From positions 1 to 64,000 of the forward strand of contig NZ_CADCTE010000186.1 in the NCBI RefSeq assembly GCF_902805515.1: a stretch of DNA of 64,000 nt, written 5' to 3'. Made by a program: the position numbers and the translations under genes. Of the stretch, positions 39,110 to 46,587 are shown piece by piece. Under the pieces are notes generated by a model, which saw nothing but the letters and a program-made list of their open reading frames with translations, did not search any database and was not told the DNA's origin. The DNA is from an uncultured Arthrobacter sp. GTDB lineage: Bacteria > Actinomycetota > Actinomycetes > Actinomycetales > Micrococcaceae. The stretch's first letter is position 1. Every line of letters begins with the position of its first letter.

Positions 39110-39412
39110 TCAGTCGCGGGTGGCGTTGACGTCGTCCGTCTCGACTTCGACGTCGGCCTCGTCATCGACTTCGTCGAGGTCGTCGTCCTCAAGGTCGACA
39201 TCCTCGTCGGACTCTTCATAGATCTCCAGCGGGGTCACCTCGCCGTGGGCGTCGTAGAGGGCTTCCTCATAGGCCTCGAAGGCATCCGCGATGGCGAGAT
39301 AGGCGGCTTCCACGGCTGGGTCGTCGTCCATCCGTCGTGAGGCGGAGGCCGCTAGGTGCTCCTCCAGGGCTGTGACAAGGGTCTGGAGCGCGACACGCGG
39401 ATCTATGCTCAT
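39110..39412 (-). CDS. Small acidic protein of unknown function
   Basis: This 100-residue protein has an N-terminal helical half (MSIDPRVALQTLVTALEEHL) and a strongly acidic tail of Glu/Asp runs such as EDVDLEDDDLDEVDDEADVE. I do not recognise a family. It is divergent from the DUF5703 gene, with 41 bases between the starts. The acidic tail may contact a basic partner or nucleoid protein, but that is speculation. Confidence 0.75.
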   Translation of the reverse strand: MSIDPRVALQTLVTALEEHLAASASRRMDDDPAVEAAYLAIADAFEAYEEALYDAHGEVTPLEIYEESDEDVDLEDDDLDEVDDEADVEVETDDVNATRD

Positions 39413-39419
39413 GAGTTAG

Positions 39420-39425
39420 ACGTTA
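39420..39425 (-). promoter_or_regulatory. Leaderless -10 TAACGT for the small acidic gene
   Basis: TAACGT on the minus strand ends seven bases before the ATG at 39412. Confidence 0.4.
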
Positions 39426-39453
39426 TCGGTAAAGTGGTCGAAATTGGAGGAAT

Positions 39454-39687
39454 ATGAGAGAGCAATTTCTGAACTCAACCGCCGTCCGTAAACGGGATTT
39501 CGGCCGCCAATACGAGTACCTCGTGCTCACCGTCAACGCCGGCGAACCGGTGGGTGCGGCACGGAAGGTCCTCACCGAGCACGCCGAGTACGGCAAGTGG
39601 GAACTCGAGCGCAGCTGCATCTACCTCGGCGGCAGCCGACGCTACTGGCTGCGCCGCAAAGTGCTGCGGGTGGAGCGCACCGCCTAG
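39454..39687 (+). CDS. DUF5703 family small protein
   Basis: This 77-residue basic protein matches the actinobacterial DUF5703 family: QYEYLVLTVNAGE, ARKVLTEHAEYGKWELER and a WLRRKVLR end. No function is known. The ATG follows TTGGAGGAAT. Its TAG stop shares four bases (CTAG) with the stop of the convergent acyl-CoA dehydrogenase gene. Confidence 0.88.
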   Translation: MREQFLNSTAVRKRDFGRQYEYLVLTVNAGEPVGAARKVLTEHAEYGKWELERSCIYLGGSRRYWLRRKVLRVERTA

Positions 39688-40844
39688 CTCTCCAGCGGTC
39701 CCAGCCACGCAGTGGCCACCGTGTTGTGCGCCGAATCCTCGTTCGAGGGATGAAACTGCCCGGCGAGGGCGTCCCGGTGCAGCCGCGCGATCTCGCTCGA
39801 TGCCGCATATCCCGACCCGCCGGAGACCTGCAGCCCCGTCTCGGTGAGGCGGCGCGCGGTGTCGACGGCCGCTGTCTTCAGCCCGACAAGCTTCGCGAAC
39901 CAGTACGGGCCGTGGTCGGTCCCCGCGTCCAGGTCGGCCGTCACGGCCCTCAGCTGCGCGTCCAGCGCATCCACCCGCATCGCCCCGGCGCCGATGCGGT
40001 GGCGCATCACCGGGTCCTGGGCCGCACTGATGCCCCGCACCCGGGAGGTGCGCCGGCGCGCGGCCTCCACCGACAGCTCAAGGGCCCGGTCGGCAATGCC
40101 TGAGTACACGGCGGAGATCAGGGTCTCGAAGGCCGCAAAGACCGCGAAGATGAACGGGTCGGCGTTCGGTCCCACCGGGAGCCTGCGGAAAACGGCGGAG
40201 GAAGGCACCCGCACCCCTTCGAGCCGGGTGGTGTTGGACTGGCTGGCGCGCATTCCGAGAGGGTTCCAGTCCTCGATGATGGAGACGCCCGGGGTGCCCC
40301 GCGGCACGAAGGCATGGACGAGTTCGTCCTCCCCGTCGGCACCGGTTCCAGCCTCCTTGCCGAACACTCCAAGGCGCGTCCACGCCGGGGAGAGGCTCGT
40401 GAAGATTTTCGTGCCGGTGAAGCTGAGCGAACCGTCCGGGCCCGGCTCCGCGGCGGTCGTGGAGTCGAAGAGGACCGCGTCGTTGCCCGGTTCCGAAATG
40501 CCGAAGGCGAAGACCTCCCCCGCGGCGGCCTCGGAGAGGATGAAGCCGAGCGAGTCGTCCCCGCGGTCCCTCAGGAGCGCGGCGATTGCCGTCCAGACCA
40601 GGTGCATGTTGATGCCAAGGGCCGTCGCCGGCGCGGCAGCGGCCAGCCGACGCTGGGCGGCGGCCGCCAGCCGCATTCCCGCGCCGGACCCGCCGTCGTC
40701 GACGGCGCAGAACAGCCGGAGGTACCCGGCCGCCTTGAGATCCGCGAGATCCTCAGTGAAGAAGGTGTTTTCGACGTCGTACCGCGGGGCGCGCTCCCGG
40801 AAACGTTCGAGGAGGGCGTCGGTCAGCAGGTCGGCGGGTTGCAC
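39684..40844 (-). CDS. Acyl-CoA dehydrogenase family protein
   Basis: This 386-residue flavoprotein has an acyl-CoA dehydrogenase layout: AFGISEPGNDA, FTGTKIFTSLSP, and a C-terminal helical domain with ASSEIARLHRDALAGQFHPSNED. The C-terminal end (HPSNEDSAHNTVATAWL) resembles the monooxygenase-like or DszC-type branch more than classical fatty-acyl enzymes, so it may oxidise a non-acyl-CoA substrate. It begins (GTG) eight bases after the peptidase stop, on the same strand, and is probably co-transcribed with it. Confidence 0.85.
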   Translation of the reverse strand: MQPADLLTDALLERFRERAPRYDVENTFFTEDLADLKAAGYLRLFCAVDDGGSGAGMRLAAAAQRRLAAAAPATALGINMHLVWTAIAALLRDRGDDSLGFILSEAAAGEVFAFGISEPGNDAVLFDSTTAAEPGPDGSLSFTGTKIFTSLSPAWTRLGVFGKEAGTGADGEDELVHAFVPRGTPGVSIIEDWNPLGMRASQSNTTRLEGVRVPSSAVFRRLPVGPNADPFIFAVFAAFETLISAVYSGIADRALELSVEAARRRTSRVRGISAAQDPVMRHRIGAGAMRVDALDAQLRAVTADLDAGTDHGPYWFAKLVGLKTAAVDTARRLTETGLQVSGGSGYAASSEIARLHRDALAGQFHPSNEDSAHNTVATAWLGPLES

Positions 40845-40851
40845 TGCGGCC

Positions 40852-42153
40852 CTAGTAGGTGCTCAGGAGGCGGGTGAGTACCCGCGAGCCGAAGCGCAGC
40901 GAGTCGGCCGGGACCCGCTCGTCGACACCGTGGAACATACCCGTGAAGTCGAGCTCATCCGGCAGTTGCAGGGGCGCGAAGCCATACCCGGTGATGCCAA
41001 GGCGGCTCAGCGACTTGTTGTCGGTCCCGCCTGAGAGCGTGTAGGGCAGGACTTTCGCGCCGGGGTCCTCCCCGTGGAGGGCATCGATCATCGAATCAAC
41101 GAGGTTGCCCGAGAACGGCACCTCGAGGGACACGTCCTGGTGGGCGTAGGAGACCTCGACACCGGCGCCGGCGAGTTCGCGGACGATCTCCAGCACCTTT
41201 TCCTGTTGGCCGGGAAGGGTGCGCACGTCGATGAGGGCCTCTGCCGTGCCCGGGATGACGTTGTGCTTGTATCCGCTCTTGAGCATTGTGGGGTTCGCGG
41301 TGTTCTGCAGCGTCGCCCCGACGAAGCGCGCCACCGTGCCGAGTTCGGCCAGCAGCAGCTCGGGATTGTCCGGGTCGAATTCGACGCCGGTGAGTTCGGT
41401 GACACCGTCGAGGAACTGCCGGGTGGTGGGCGTCAGTTCGATCGGCCAGGTGTACTCCCCGATCCGGGTAACGGCGCGCGCCAGCCGGGTCACGGCGTTG
41501 TCGGTATTGATCTGTGAGCCGTGGCCGGCCCTGCCGTGGGCGAGCAGGCGGAGCCAGGAAATGCCCTTCTCGGCTGTCTGCAGGAGGTAAGTGCGTTGAC
41601 CGCCGATGGTGGCGGAGAATCCGCCGACCTCCGAGATCGCTTCGGTGGCCCCGTCGAAGACTCCGGGTTTGTTGTCAACGAGCCAGGACGCGCCGTAGTT
41701 GCCGCCGGCTTCCTCATCGGCGAAGAAGCCGAAGATGAGGTCCCGCCGCGGCCGGGTCCCGCTGCGCTGGAGATGGCGCAGCACCGAGAGGATCATCGCG
41801 TCCATGTCCTTCATGTCGACGGCTCCGCGGCCCCAGATGAGCCCGTCGCGTTCCTCGCCGCTGAAAGGGTCGACGCTCCAGTCCTCCTTCTGTGCCGGCA
41901 CGACGTCGAGGTGGCCGTGAACCACGAGGGCCGGCAGTGAGGAATCGGTCCCCTCCATGCGGGCGATGACTGAGGCGCGCCCGGGGGCGGCCTCGAAGAT
42001 TTCCGTCGTCAGCCCAACCTCTTCGATCAGCCCCGCCGTGTACTCGGCGGCAGCCCTCTCCCCCGGGCCGGCGTTGTCGCCGAAGTTTGAGGTGTCGATC
42101 CGGATGAGCTCCTGGCAGATGCGTACAACTTCGTCTTCGGGCGTGATCGCCAT
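40852..42153 (-). CDS. M20/M25/M40 family metallopeptidase
   Basis: This 433-residue protein is a di-zinc amidohydrolase or dipeptidase. Metal ligands are visible in VHGHLDVVPA, WGRGAVDMKDM and FADEEAGGNYG, the last with the catalytic Glu pair. The usual lid domain follows (GHGSQINTDNAV). Candidates are dipeptidase, aminoacylase or DapE-like desuccinylase; the mycobacterial neighbour Rv2141c is similar. I start at the ATG 42153 after GAGGAGGACC rather than at the far end of the open frame. Confidence 0.88.
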   Translation of the reverse strand: MAITPEDEVVRICQELIRIDTSNFGDNAGPGERAAAEYTAGLIEEVGLTTEIFEAAPGRASVIARMEGTDSSLPALVVHGHLDVVPAQKEDWSVDPFSGEERDGLIWGRGAVDMKDMDAMILSVLRHLQRSGTRPRRDLIFGFFADEEAGGNYGASWLVDNKPGVFDGATEAISEVGGFSATIGGQRTYLLQTAEKGISWLRLLAHGRAGHGSQINTDNAVTRLARAVTRIGEYTWPIELTPTTRQFLDGVTELTGVEFDPDNPELLLAELGTVARFVGATLQNTANPTMLKSGYKHNVIPGTAEALIDVRTLPGQQEKVLEIVRELAGAGVEVSYAHQDVSLEVPFSGNLVDSMIDALHGEDPGAKVLPYTLSGGTDNKSLSRLGITGYGFAPLQLPDELDFTGMFHGVDERVPADSLRFGSRVLTRLLSTY

Positions 42154-42184
42154 CGCTGGGTCCTCCTCGTGTGTGGTTGATCCC

Positions 42185-42190
42185 AGCCTA
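42185..42190 (-). promoter_or_regulatory. -10 TAGGCT upstream of the M20 peptidase
   Basis: TAGGCT on the minus strand gives a leader of about 25 bases that contains the ribosome site. Confidence 0.4.
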
Positions 42191-42330
42191 CCGAGGTGCC
42201 CGGTGTGCTGGCCTAACCTGCGCCGAGCCGCTGCACAGGGTCTGCGCGCTGTGGTGCTCAAAACCCCCGGAAAATCAGGCCTTGGCACGCCCGCCGCTCC
42301 CCCGATTCAACTTCTGGGCCGATGTCGTGT

Positions 42331-42336
42331 TAGAGT
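42331..42336 (+). promoter_or_regulatory. -10 TAGAGT upstream of tRNA-Leu
   Basis: TAGAGT lies 45 bases before the tRNA 5' end. TTCAAC at 42306-42311 is a poor and distant -35 (19 bases). Confidence 0.35.
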
Positions 42337-42381
42337 TTTTTTCGCCGCTTTCGAAGGTTTTGAACTGGAAAAAGCCCACCC

Positions 42382-42465
42382 GCGCGGGTGGCGGAATGGC
42401 AGACGCGCTAGCTTGAGGTGCTAGTCCTCTTATTGAGGGTGGGGGTTCAAGTCCCCCTCCGCGCA
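42382..42465 (+). tRNA. tRNA-Leu (anticodon GAG)
   Basis: The 84-base gene folds as a class II tRNA. Acceptor GCGCGGG pairs with TCCGCGC plus discriminator A. The anticodon stem CTAGC/GCTAG surrounds TTGAGGT, giving GAG. A long variable arm (TCCTCTTATTGAGG) follows, then the T-arm GGGGG/CCCCC with TTCAAGT. CCA is not encoded. GAG reads CTC and CTT codons, CTC being a major Leu codon in this genome type. Confidence 0.97.
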
Positions 42466-42470
42466 CAGTG

Positions 42471-42507
42471 AAGGCCCCGGTCAGAGAGATCTGACCGGGG
42501 CCTTTTT
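42471..42507 (+). terminator. Strong terminator after tRNA-Leu
   Basis: AAGGCCCCGGTCAGA pairs perfectly with TCTGACCGGGGCCTT around a GAGA loop, followed by five T residues. Confidence 0.95.
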
Positions 42508-42867
42508 GTTGCTGTTCTCCCGGGCGATTCTTTGGGTTGTGGTGGACTTCCAATCGCCGGGCGTTCCCGCCCACGCAGGACACATCCGACCCTGCCGTTT
42601 CTCCCCCGGCCAGTCGCTTCTTCCCTGCAGGACACCTTCGAGCTGTGGAACACCACGGCGGTGTATTCCATCCGATGGAAGCTTTGCGCAACGTGAAGCG
42701 AAGCCTGCCCTGGCTGAAGATGGATTTGTTGCAGCTGATGGCGGACCGGTCGTCGGTGATGGTGGATGCGTTTCAGTCGATGCCGGGGCTCGTGGGGTGG
42801 GATCTGCCCCGCACGCATCTGACTCCCATCGATCAGCATTCAGCGCACGGAGGCGCAACGCTTCTCG
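42508..42867. other. 360 bases without a recognisable gene
   Basis: Between the tRNA terminator and the end of the HNH gene I find only open frames without ribosome sites or family resemblance. One plus-strand stretch (about 42675-42867, MEALRNVKRSLPWLKMD onward) has protein-like composition but no start signal. It may be decayed coding DNA. Confidence 0.35.
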
Positions 42868-44346
42868 CTAGCCGGGGACGGGTTCGGGGTGGGTTTGGTA
42901 GGTGCGGCCGGCCGGGGAGGTGGCGGTGATGACTCCGGGTGAGGGTTGGTCGTAGTGCCAGAGGCCCTGGCTTTTGAGCATGTGGTGTCTTCGGCACAGG
43001 TGGGCGAGGTTGTTGTGGGCGGTGGTCCCGGCCCGGGACCAGGGGATGGTGTGGTCGAGTTCGGCGGCGGCGGCGGAGCGGTTGCAGCCGGGGTGGCGGC
43101 AGGTGCGGTCCCGGACCCGCAGCCACTTTTTCAGGTCCGCCGGCACCGTGTAGGTGTCCCGGCCGACGCTGAGCACGGCCCCGGTTTCGGGGTGGGTGAG
43201 CAGCCGGGTGAAGGAGGGGGCGTGGGCGGCCAGCCGGCGGGCCAGGTCGGGGTCGATGGGTCCGTAGCCTTCGAGCTCGCCGGGGGCGTCATCGACATCG
43301 AGCAGGGTCAGCACCGGCACGGTGACGTGCACCTGGGCGTGGATCCCGTTCCAGCCGGGCGGCTCCGCCGGCCGACCCGAAACCCTGCCCGCACCGACGG
43401 CACCGGCTGCTCCCGCCCCGGCTGCTCCCGCCCCGGCCGTACCCTGGCCGGCCGTATCCGGCCCGCCCGGGGTGGCGCCGGCGGCACCGGCGGGGAGGGT
43501 GCCGGTGCCGGTGCCGGTGCCGGTGCCGGTGCCGGTGATGGTGGGGTCGGGGCAGGTGTGGGTGAGCAGGTCGGTGAGGACATCGGTGCGCAGCTGGGCC
43601 AGGGTCCGGGTCTCCTGGGGGCACTGCAGCGCCCGGGAGAGGCGGGTCAGGCGCCCGTCGACGGCCACGGCCTTCTCCGCCGGCAGGTACACGTTCAGCC
43701 AGGCCATCCCGTCGTGGTCGGGGTGGAAGTCCACCCGGCGGTCCTTCCGGGCCGCCCGGGTCCGGTCGGTGAGGGCCTCGGGGTGCAGTTGCGCGCGCAG
43801 CCGGCGGGCCCGGTGGGCCAGCTTCGCCGCGGTCGTGTCCCGGGCGACCGGAACGAGTTTCTCCTCGAAGTAGGGCAGGGCGAAGCCGGGCAGACCGGCG
43901 CACTCCTCGATGAGGGTCACTGCGTGCCGCCAGGAGATGGCCCCGGCCTCCAGGGCGTCCAGGGTTGCCGGCAGGTGCCCGGTGAGCACGAAGGCGTGCT
44001 GGACCAGGGTGCCGGCGGTGCGTTCGGGGATCCGCAGGGCGCAGGCGACCTCGGAGGCGGCCAGGGTGTCGGCCAGGGACCCGGCCTGCATCCCGCGCTG
44101 CTCGAGGTGTTCTGCGGTGAGGCACCGGATCCGCTCGGTGAATCTGGCGCTCTGGGCATCGGCCCAGTTCTTCAGCCGCGCCAGCGCCTCCAGCCCGCCG
44201 AGGGCCTCCTCAAGGTCGGCCGTTTCCGCCGGTCCCCCGGTGAGGAACCCGGCGCCGAGGACCTGCGCGGCGGCCTCAAGCCACCCGGGATCCTGGTCCT
44301 GCACCGTGGGATCCACCCCCGGATCCGGGGTTCCTGCCCTGTCCAT
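42868..44346 (-). CDS. DUF222 domain HNH endonuclease (13E12-repeat type)
   Basis: This 492-residue protein has an N-terminal DUF222 helical region (about 30-240), a low-complexity Thr-Gly and Ala-Gly linker (about 265-320), and a C-terminal HNH nuclease with ELDHTIPWSRAGTTAHNN and LCRRHHMLK. The CRHPGCN knuckle supplies a zinc site. The family is abundant and variable in actinobacteria and was first seen as the 13E12 repeat proteins of mycobacteria. It may act in mobility or DNA processing, but biochemical roles are poorly known. The ATG has no ribosome site; a weak -10, CATTCT, lies six bases upstream. Confidence 0.9.
   Translation of the reverse strand: MDRAGTPDPGVDPTVQDQDPGWLEAAAQVLGAGFLTGGPAETADLEEALGGLEALARLKNWADAQSARFTERIRCLTAEHLEQRGMQAGSLADTLAASEVACALRIPERTAGTLVQHAFVLTGHLPATLDALEAGAISWRHAVTLIEECAGLPGFALPYFEEKLVPVARDTTAAKLAHRARRLRAQLHPEALTDRTRAARKDRRVDFHPDHDGMAWLNVYLPAEKAVAVDGRLTRLSRALQCPQETRTLAQLRTDVLTDLLTHTCPDPTITGTGTGTGTGTGTLPAGAAGATPGGPDTAGQGTAGAGAAGAGAAGAVGAGRVSGRPAEPPGWNGIHAQVHVTVPVLTLLDVDDAPGELEGYGPIDPDLARRLAAHAPSFTRLLTHPETGAVLSVGRDTYTVPADLKKWLRVRDRTCRHPGCNRSAAAAELDHTIPWSRAGTTAHNNLAHLCRRHHMLKSQGLWHYDQPSPGVITATSPAGRTYQTHPEPVPG
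43405..43434. repeat. Two perfect 15-base repeats in the HNH gene
   Basis: GGCTGCTCCCGCCCC occurs at 43405-43419 and again at 43420-43434, encoding a repeated Gly-Ala stretch. It preserves the frame. Confidence 0.8.
43498..43533. repeat. (GGTGCC)6 hexamer repeat in the HNH gene
   Basis: Six uninterrupted copies of GGTGCC encode alternating Thr-Gly in the linker. Copy-number change would alter linker length in steps of two residues without a frameshift. Confidence 0.9.
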
Positions 44347-44351
44347 AAGCC

Positions 44352-44379
44352 AAGAATGTCATCTCCCACCGACATTCTT
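44352..44379. promoter_or_regulatory. Inverted repeat at the HNH gene promoter
   Basis: AAGAATGTC and GACATTCTT form a perfect nine-base inverted repeat with a ten-base centre, starting five bases upstream of the HNH ATG. The near arm includes the presumed -10 (CATTCT). It is likely an operator. Confidence 0.55.
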
Positions 44380-44681
44380 CGGCCAAGAGAACCAGCAGGA
44401 AAACCAGCCAAGAAACGAGCCGAGCCACCCGGAGAACCAACCGATCCGCCCGACTTCACGGCGGCACAACTGGCCCGCACATCAGCAGGGAAGCCAGCCT
44501 GGACAATAGGGCACCAACACGGGTGACAACGGGCAACCGAGCTGAGAACCCGCCGGAAACCAGCCCGCGGGAGCCAGAGTGTGCCAGCGGCGGATGACCG
44601 GCCCGGTAGGCGGTCATCACCACTCGAAGGGTGCGTGTGGCCATCGACGGTGGCGTCACCGCTCCCGGTTAGGCTGGGAAC
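44380..44681. other. Gene-poor gap with unusual composition
   Basis: About 300 bases, richer in A on the plus strand (AACCAGC- and AAACC-like motifs recur). A 56-codon plus-strand frame from 44357 to 44527 overlaps the inverted repeat but has no ribosome site. I do not annotate it as a gene. Confidence 0.35.
44670..44675 (+). promoter_or_regulatory. Leaderless -10 TAGGCT for the 44682 gene
   Basis: TAGGCT ends six bases before the ATG at 44682. Confidence 0.5.
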
Positions 44682-45101
44682 ATGCTGCCGTCCGTTACGA
44701 CCCCGCCCGACCCCGTTCGGGTCGACATCGTCTCCAACGGCACACCCTGGTGGGAGGTGGTCAGCTCGTTCGGGCCGCTGGCCATCCTCCTGACGGCGGT
44801 CATCACCGGCGTGATCGCGTGGCGGAACGTCCGGGACCGCCGGGAGGCGGACCAGCGCTCCCAGTGGTGGGCGCGGGCCGAATGGGCGCTGGATGCGGCC
44901 ATGTCCGAAGACCCTTCTCGTCAGGAGATCGGGCTGGGTGTCCTGGACAGCCTCGCCGCCAGCGATCTCGCCGGCCCCGAGGAGGTGGCGATCCTCGAGG
45001 TCGCCTGGGCACGGTTCCTCCCGTCGGAAGTGGACGGGGTTGACGGCGTGGGAGAGAATGGAGCAGCAGGGGAACCGATCGTGGAGGAGGCAGGGCAATG
45101 A
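44682..45101 (+). CDS. Single-pass membrane protein of unknown function
   Basis: This 139-residue protein has a short outer N-terminus, one membrane helix (about 30-47, FGPLAILLTAVITGVIAW) and a cytoplasmic part starting RNVRDRREADQRSQWWARAEWALD. That part is helical and ends in an acidic tail (GEPIVEEAGQ). The Trp-rich segment recalls small actinobacterial membrane proteins with no assigned role. The ATG is placed by the leaderless -10. Its stop overlaps the next start (ATGA). Confidence 0.75.
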   Translation: MLPSVTTPPDPVRVDIVSNGTPWWEVVSSFGPLAILLTAVITGVIAWRNVRDRREADQRSQWWARAEWALDAAMSEDPSRQEIGLGVLDSLAASDLAGPEEVAILEVAWARFLPSEVDGVDGVGENGAAGEPIVEEAGQ

Positions 45102-45277
45102 GCGCAACCGCAAGCCGCAATGTGAACGCGGGACGCCGTCAGGCCGCCGACCACCCCGCCCAGGGCGACGAGCAGCGGGTCCGGATCCGTGCCGCACGCC
45201 TGCGGCTGACCACCGACCGGAAGCTGGGCAAGGAAACGCCCTCCTGGGTGAAGCAGCTGGCCAAAAAGCCGCTGTAG
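45098..45277 (+). CDS. Small basic protein of 59 residues, coupled to the upstream membrane protein
   Basis: The ATG overlaps the upstream stop by four bases (ATGA) and is preceded by GGAGGAGGCAGGGCA, a strong ribosome site. The product, MSATASRNVNAGRR onward, ends ETPSWVKQLAKKPL. It is rich in Arg and Lys and probably partly helical, and I recognise no family. The coupling suggests it works with the acidic-tailed membrane protein before it, possibly by charge pairing. Confidence 0.7.
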   Translation: MSATASRNVNAGRRQAADHPAQGDEQRVRIRAARLRLTTDRKLGKETPSWVKQLAKKPL

Positions 45278-45317
45278 GACGCGCCCCCGGGCGAACCGGG
45301 CAGCACGTCGGCTGTGC

Positions 45318-45323
45318 TTGGAT
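45318..45323 (+). promoter_or_regulatory. Possible leaderless -10 TTGGAT for the acetyltransferase
   Basis: TTGGAT ends six bases before the ATG at 45330. It is a weaker match than its neighbours. Confidence 0.35.
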
Positions 45324-45329
45324 GATTCC

Positions 45330-45920
45330 ATGGCTTTCAAACCCCTGACGCTCACCGGTTCCCGGGTTGTCCTCGAACCCCTCGCTCACCGCCATTACCA
45401 GGGGCTGGTCGATGCCGTCCGTGACGGTGAGCTGTGGAAGCTCTGGTACACCAGCATTCCCTCTCCCGAAGGCATGGCGGAGGAGATCGACCGCCGGCTT
45501 GCACGCCAGGCGGACGGCGAAATGCTTCCTTTCGCGACCCTGGACGCGCAGACCGGCGCGGTGCTGGGGATGACGACCTTCTGCGACATCGACAGGGCGA
45601 CGCCGCGCGTGGAGATCGGCTACACGTGGAACCGGCTGTCGACCCAGCGGACCGGGACCAACGCCGAAAGCAAGCTCCTGATGCTGACCCACGCCTTCGA
45701 AACCGAGGGCTGCGCCTCCGTGACCTTCACGACCCACTGGCATAACCTCCAGTCGCGGGAGGCCATCGCCCGACTGGGGGCCCGTCAGGACGGCGTGCTC
45801 CGGGCCCATAGCCGGATGGCGGACGGCAGCCTGCGGGACACTGTTGTTTTCTCGATCACGGCACCGGAGTGGCCGGCAGTCGCCTCCGGCCTCCGGCACC
45901 GCCTCAAGCAGGCCCGGTAA
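45330..45920 (+). CDS. GNAT N-acetyltransferase (RimJ/RimL-like)
   Basis: This 196-residue GNAT protein has GSRVVLEPLAHRHY at the start, PFATLDAQTGAVLGMTTF, the fold strand RVEIGYTW, and FTTHWHNLQSREAIARLGA, which covers the acetyl-CoA and C-terminal region as in RimJ/RimL. It may acetylate a protein N-terminus or a small molecule. A TTG four codons upstream is an alternative start. Confidence 0.88.
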   Translation: MAFKPLTLTGSRVVLEPLAHRHYQGLVDAVRDGELWKLWYTSIPSPEGMAEEIDRRLARQADGEMLPFATLDAQTGAVLGMTTFCDIDRATPRVEIGYTWNRLSTQRTGTNAESKLLMLTHAFETEGCASVTFTTHWHNLQSREAIARLGARQDGVLRAHSRMADGSLRDTVVFSITAPEWPAVASGLRHRLKQAR

Positions 45921-45991
45921 CACTCCTCCGGGCTGGGAGGCTGTCCGCCTGCCCGGTCGTCACTGTCCTCAGGGCCGCTTGGGCGTCGCCG

Positions 45992-46534
45992 TCACTCGAG
46001 GGCAGCGGATACCACGAGGCTGAACACCGGACGCGGATCCGTTTCGTCGTGCCGGGCGATGCAGTGCAGCAGGAGACCCTCAAAGCAGGCCATGACCGCT
46101 GCGGCGGAGGTGCGGGGATCCCGCGCTCCCAGCCCCGCAAGGGCCGGCAGGAGTGCGGATTCCATCGCCGCCCGGCCACGCACGACGGCGTCCCGGATGG
46201 CAGGCTCGTGACCCGCCTCCATGAACAGGGCGAGGCGTGCCGCCGTCAACGTCCGGTTGACGCCGCTCGTCTGCCCGAACAGGATGCAGAGCCCGTCGAC
46301 GAATTCGGCCGCCGAGCCCGGAGCGAGCCGCGGACCGTACTCGTCGAGTTCCCTCTCCACGATGCGGTCCACGACCCCCGTCAGCAGTGCACGGCGGGTC
46401 CTGAAGTAGTTGGAAGTCGACCCCCTCGGCAGCCCGGCCCGTTCATCGACCCGGGCATGGGTGAGTGCGCGCAGGCCGGAGGAACCCAGGAGGTCGACGG
46501 CAGCGTCGAGGGCGCGGAGGCGGATCGGTTGCAT
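45992..46534 (-). CDS. TetR family transcriptional regulator
   Basis: This 180-residue protein has a TetR DNA-binding N-terminus: RALDAAVDLLGSSGLRALTHARVDERAGLPRGSTSNYFRT. The C-terminal ligand-binding half is not family-specific. It is divergent from a DUF2231 membrane protein gene, with an inverted repeat between them, so it probably represses both. The ATG at 46534 has TATAGT ending six bases upstream. Confidence 0.9.
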   Translation of the reverse strand: MQPIRLRALDAAVDLLGSSGLRALTHARVDERAGLPRGSTSNYFRTRRALLTGVVDRIVERELDEYGPRLAPGSAAEFVDGLCILFGQTSGVNRTLTAARLALFMEAGHEPAIRDAVVRGRAAMESALLPALAGLGARDPRTSAAAVMACFEGLLLHCIARHDETDPRPVFSLVVSAALE

Positions 46535-46538
46535 GGTT

Positions 46539-46578
46539 CTACTATAAACATAGTGACCCTTCACTATAATCGTAGTAG
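46539..46578. promoter_or_regulatory. Operator-like inverted repeat with divergent promoters
   Basis: CTACTATAAACATAGTG (46539-46555) and CACTATAATCGTAGTAG (46562-46578) are mirrored arms matching at both ends. The left arm contains TATAGT on the minus strand (46541-46546), the leaderless -10 of the TetR gene. The right arm contains TATAAT (46565-46570), and TAGCCT (46576-46581) ends six bases before the DUF2231 gene ATG. A TetR dimer here would block both. Confidence 0.65.
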
Positions 46579-46587
46579 CCTGCTTCC

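Noticed and set aside
43498-43533. CRISPR-like repetition
   Set aside because: The hexamer has no spacers and lies within a coding linker.
44357-44527. 56-codon plus-strand frame divergent from the HNH gene
   Set aside because: No ribosome site, a start inside the inverted repeat, and biased Pro/Ala/Lys content; possible but not supported.
42382-45277. Genomic island integrated at tRNA-Leu
   Set aside because: No integrase, no duplicated tRNA end and no transfer genes are visible within the window.
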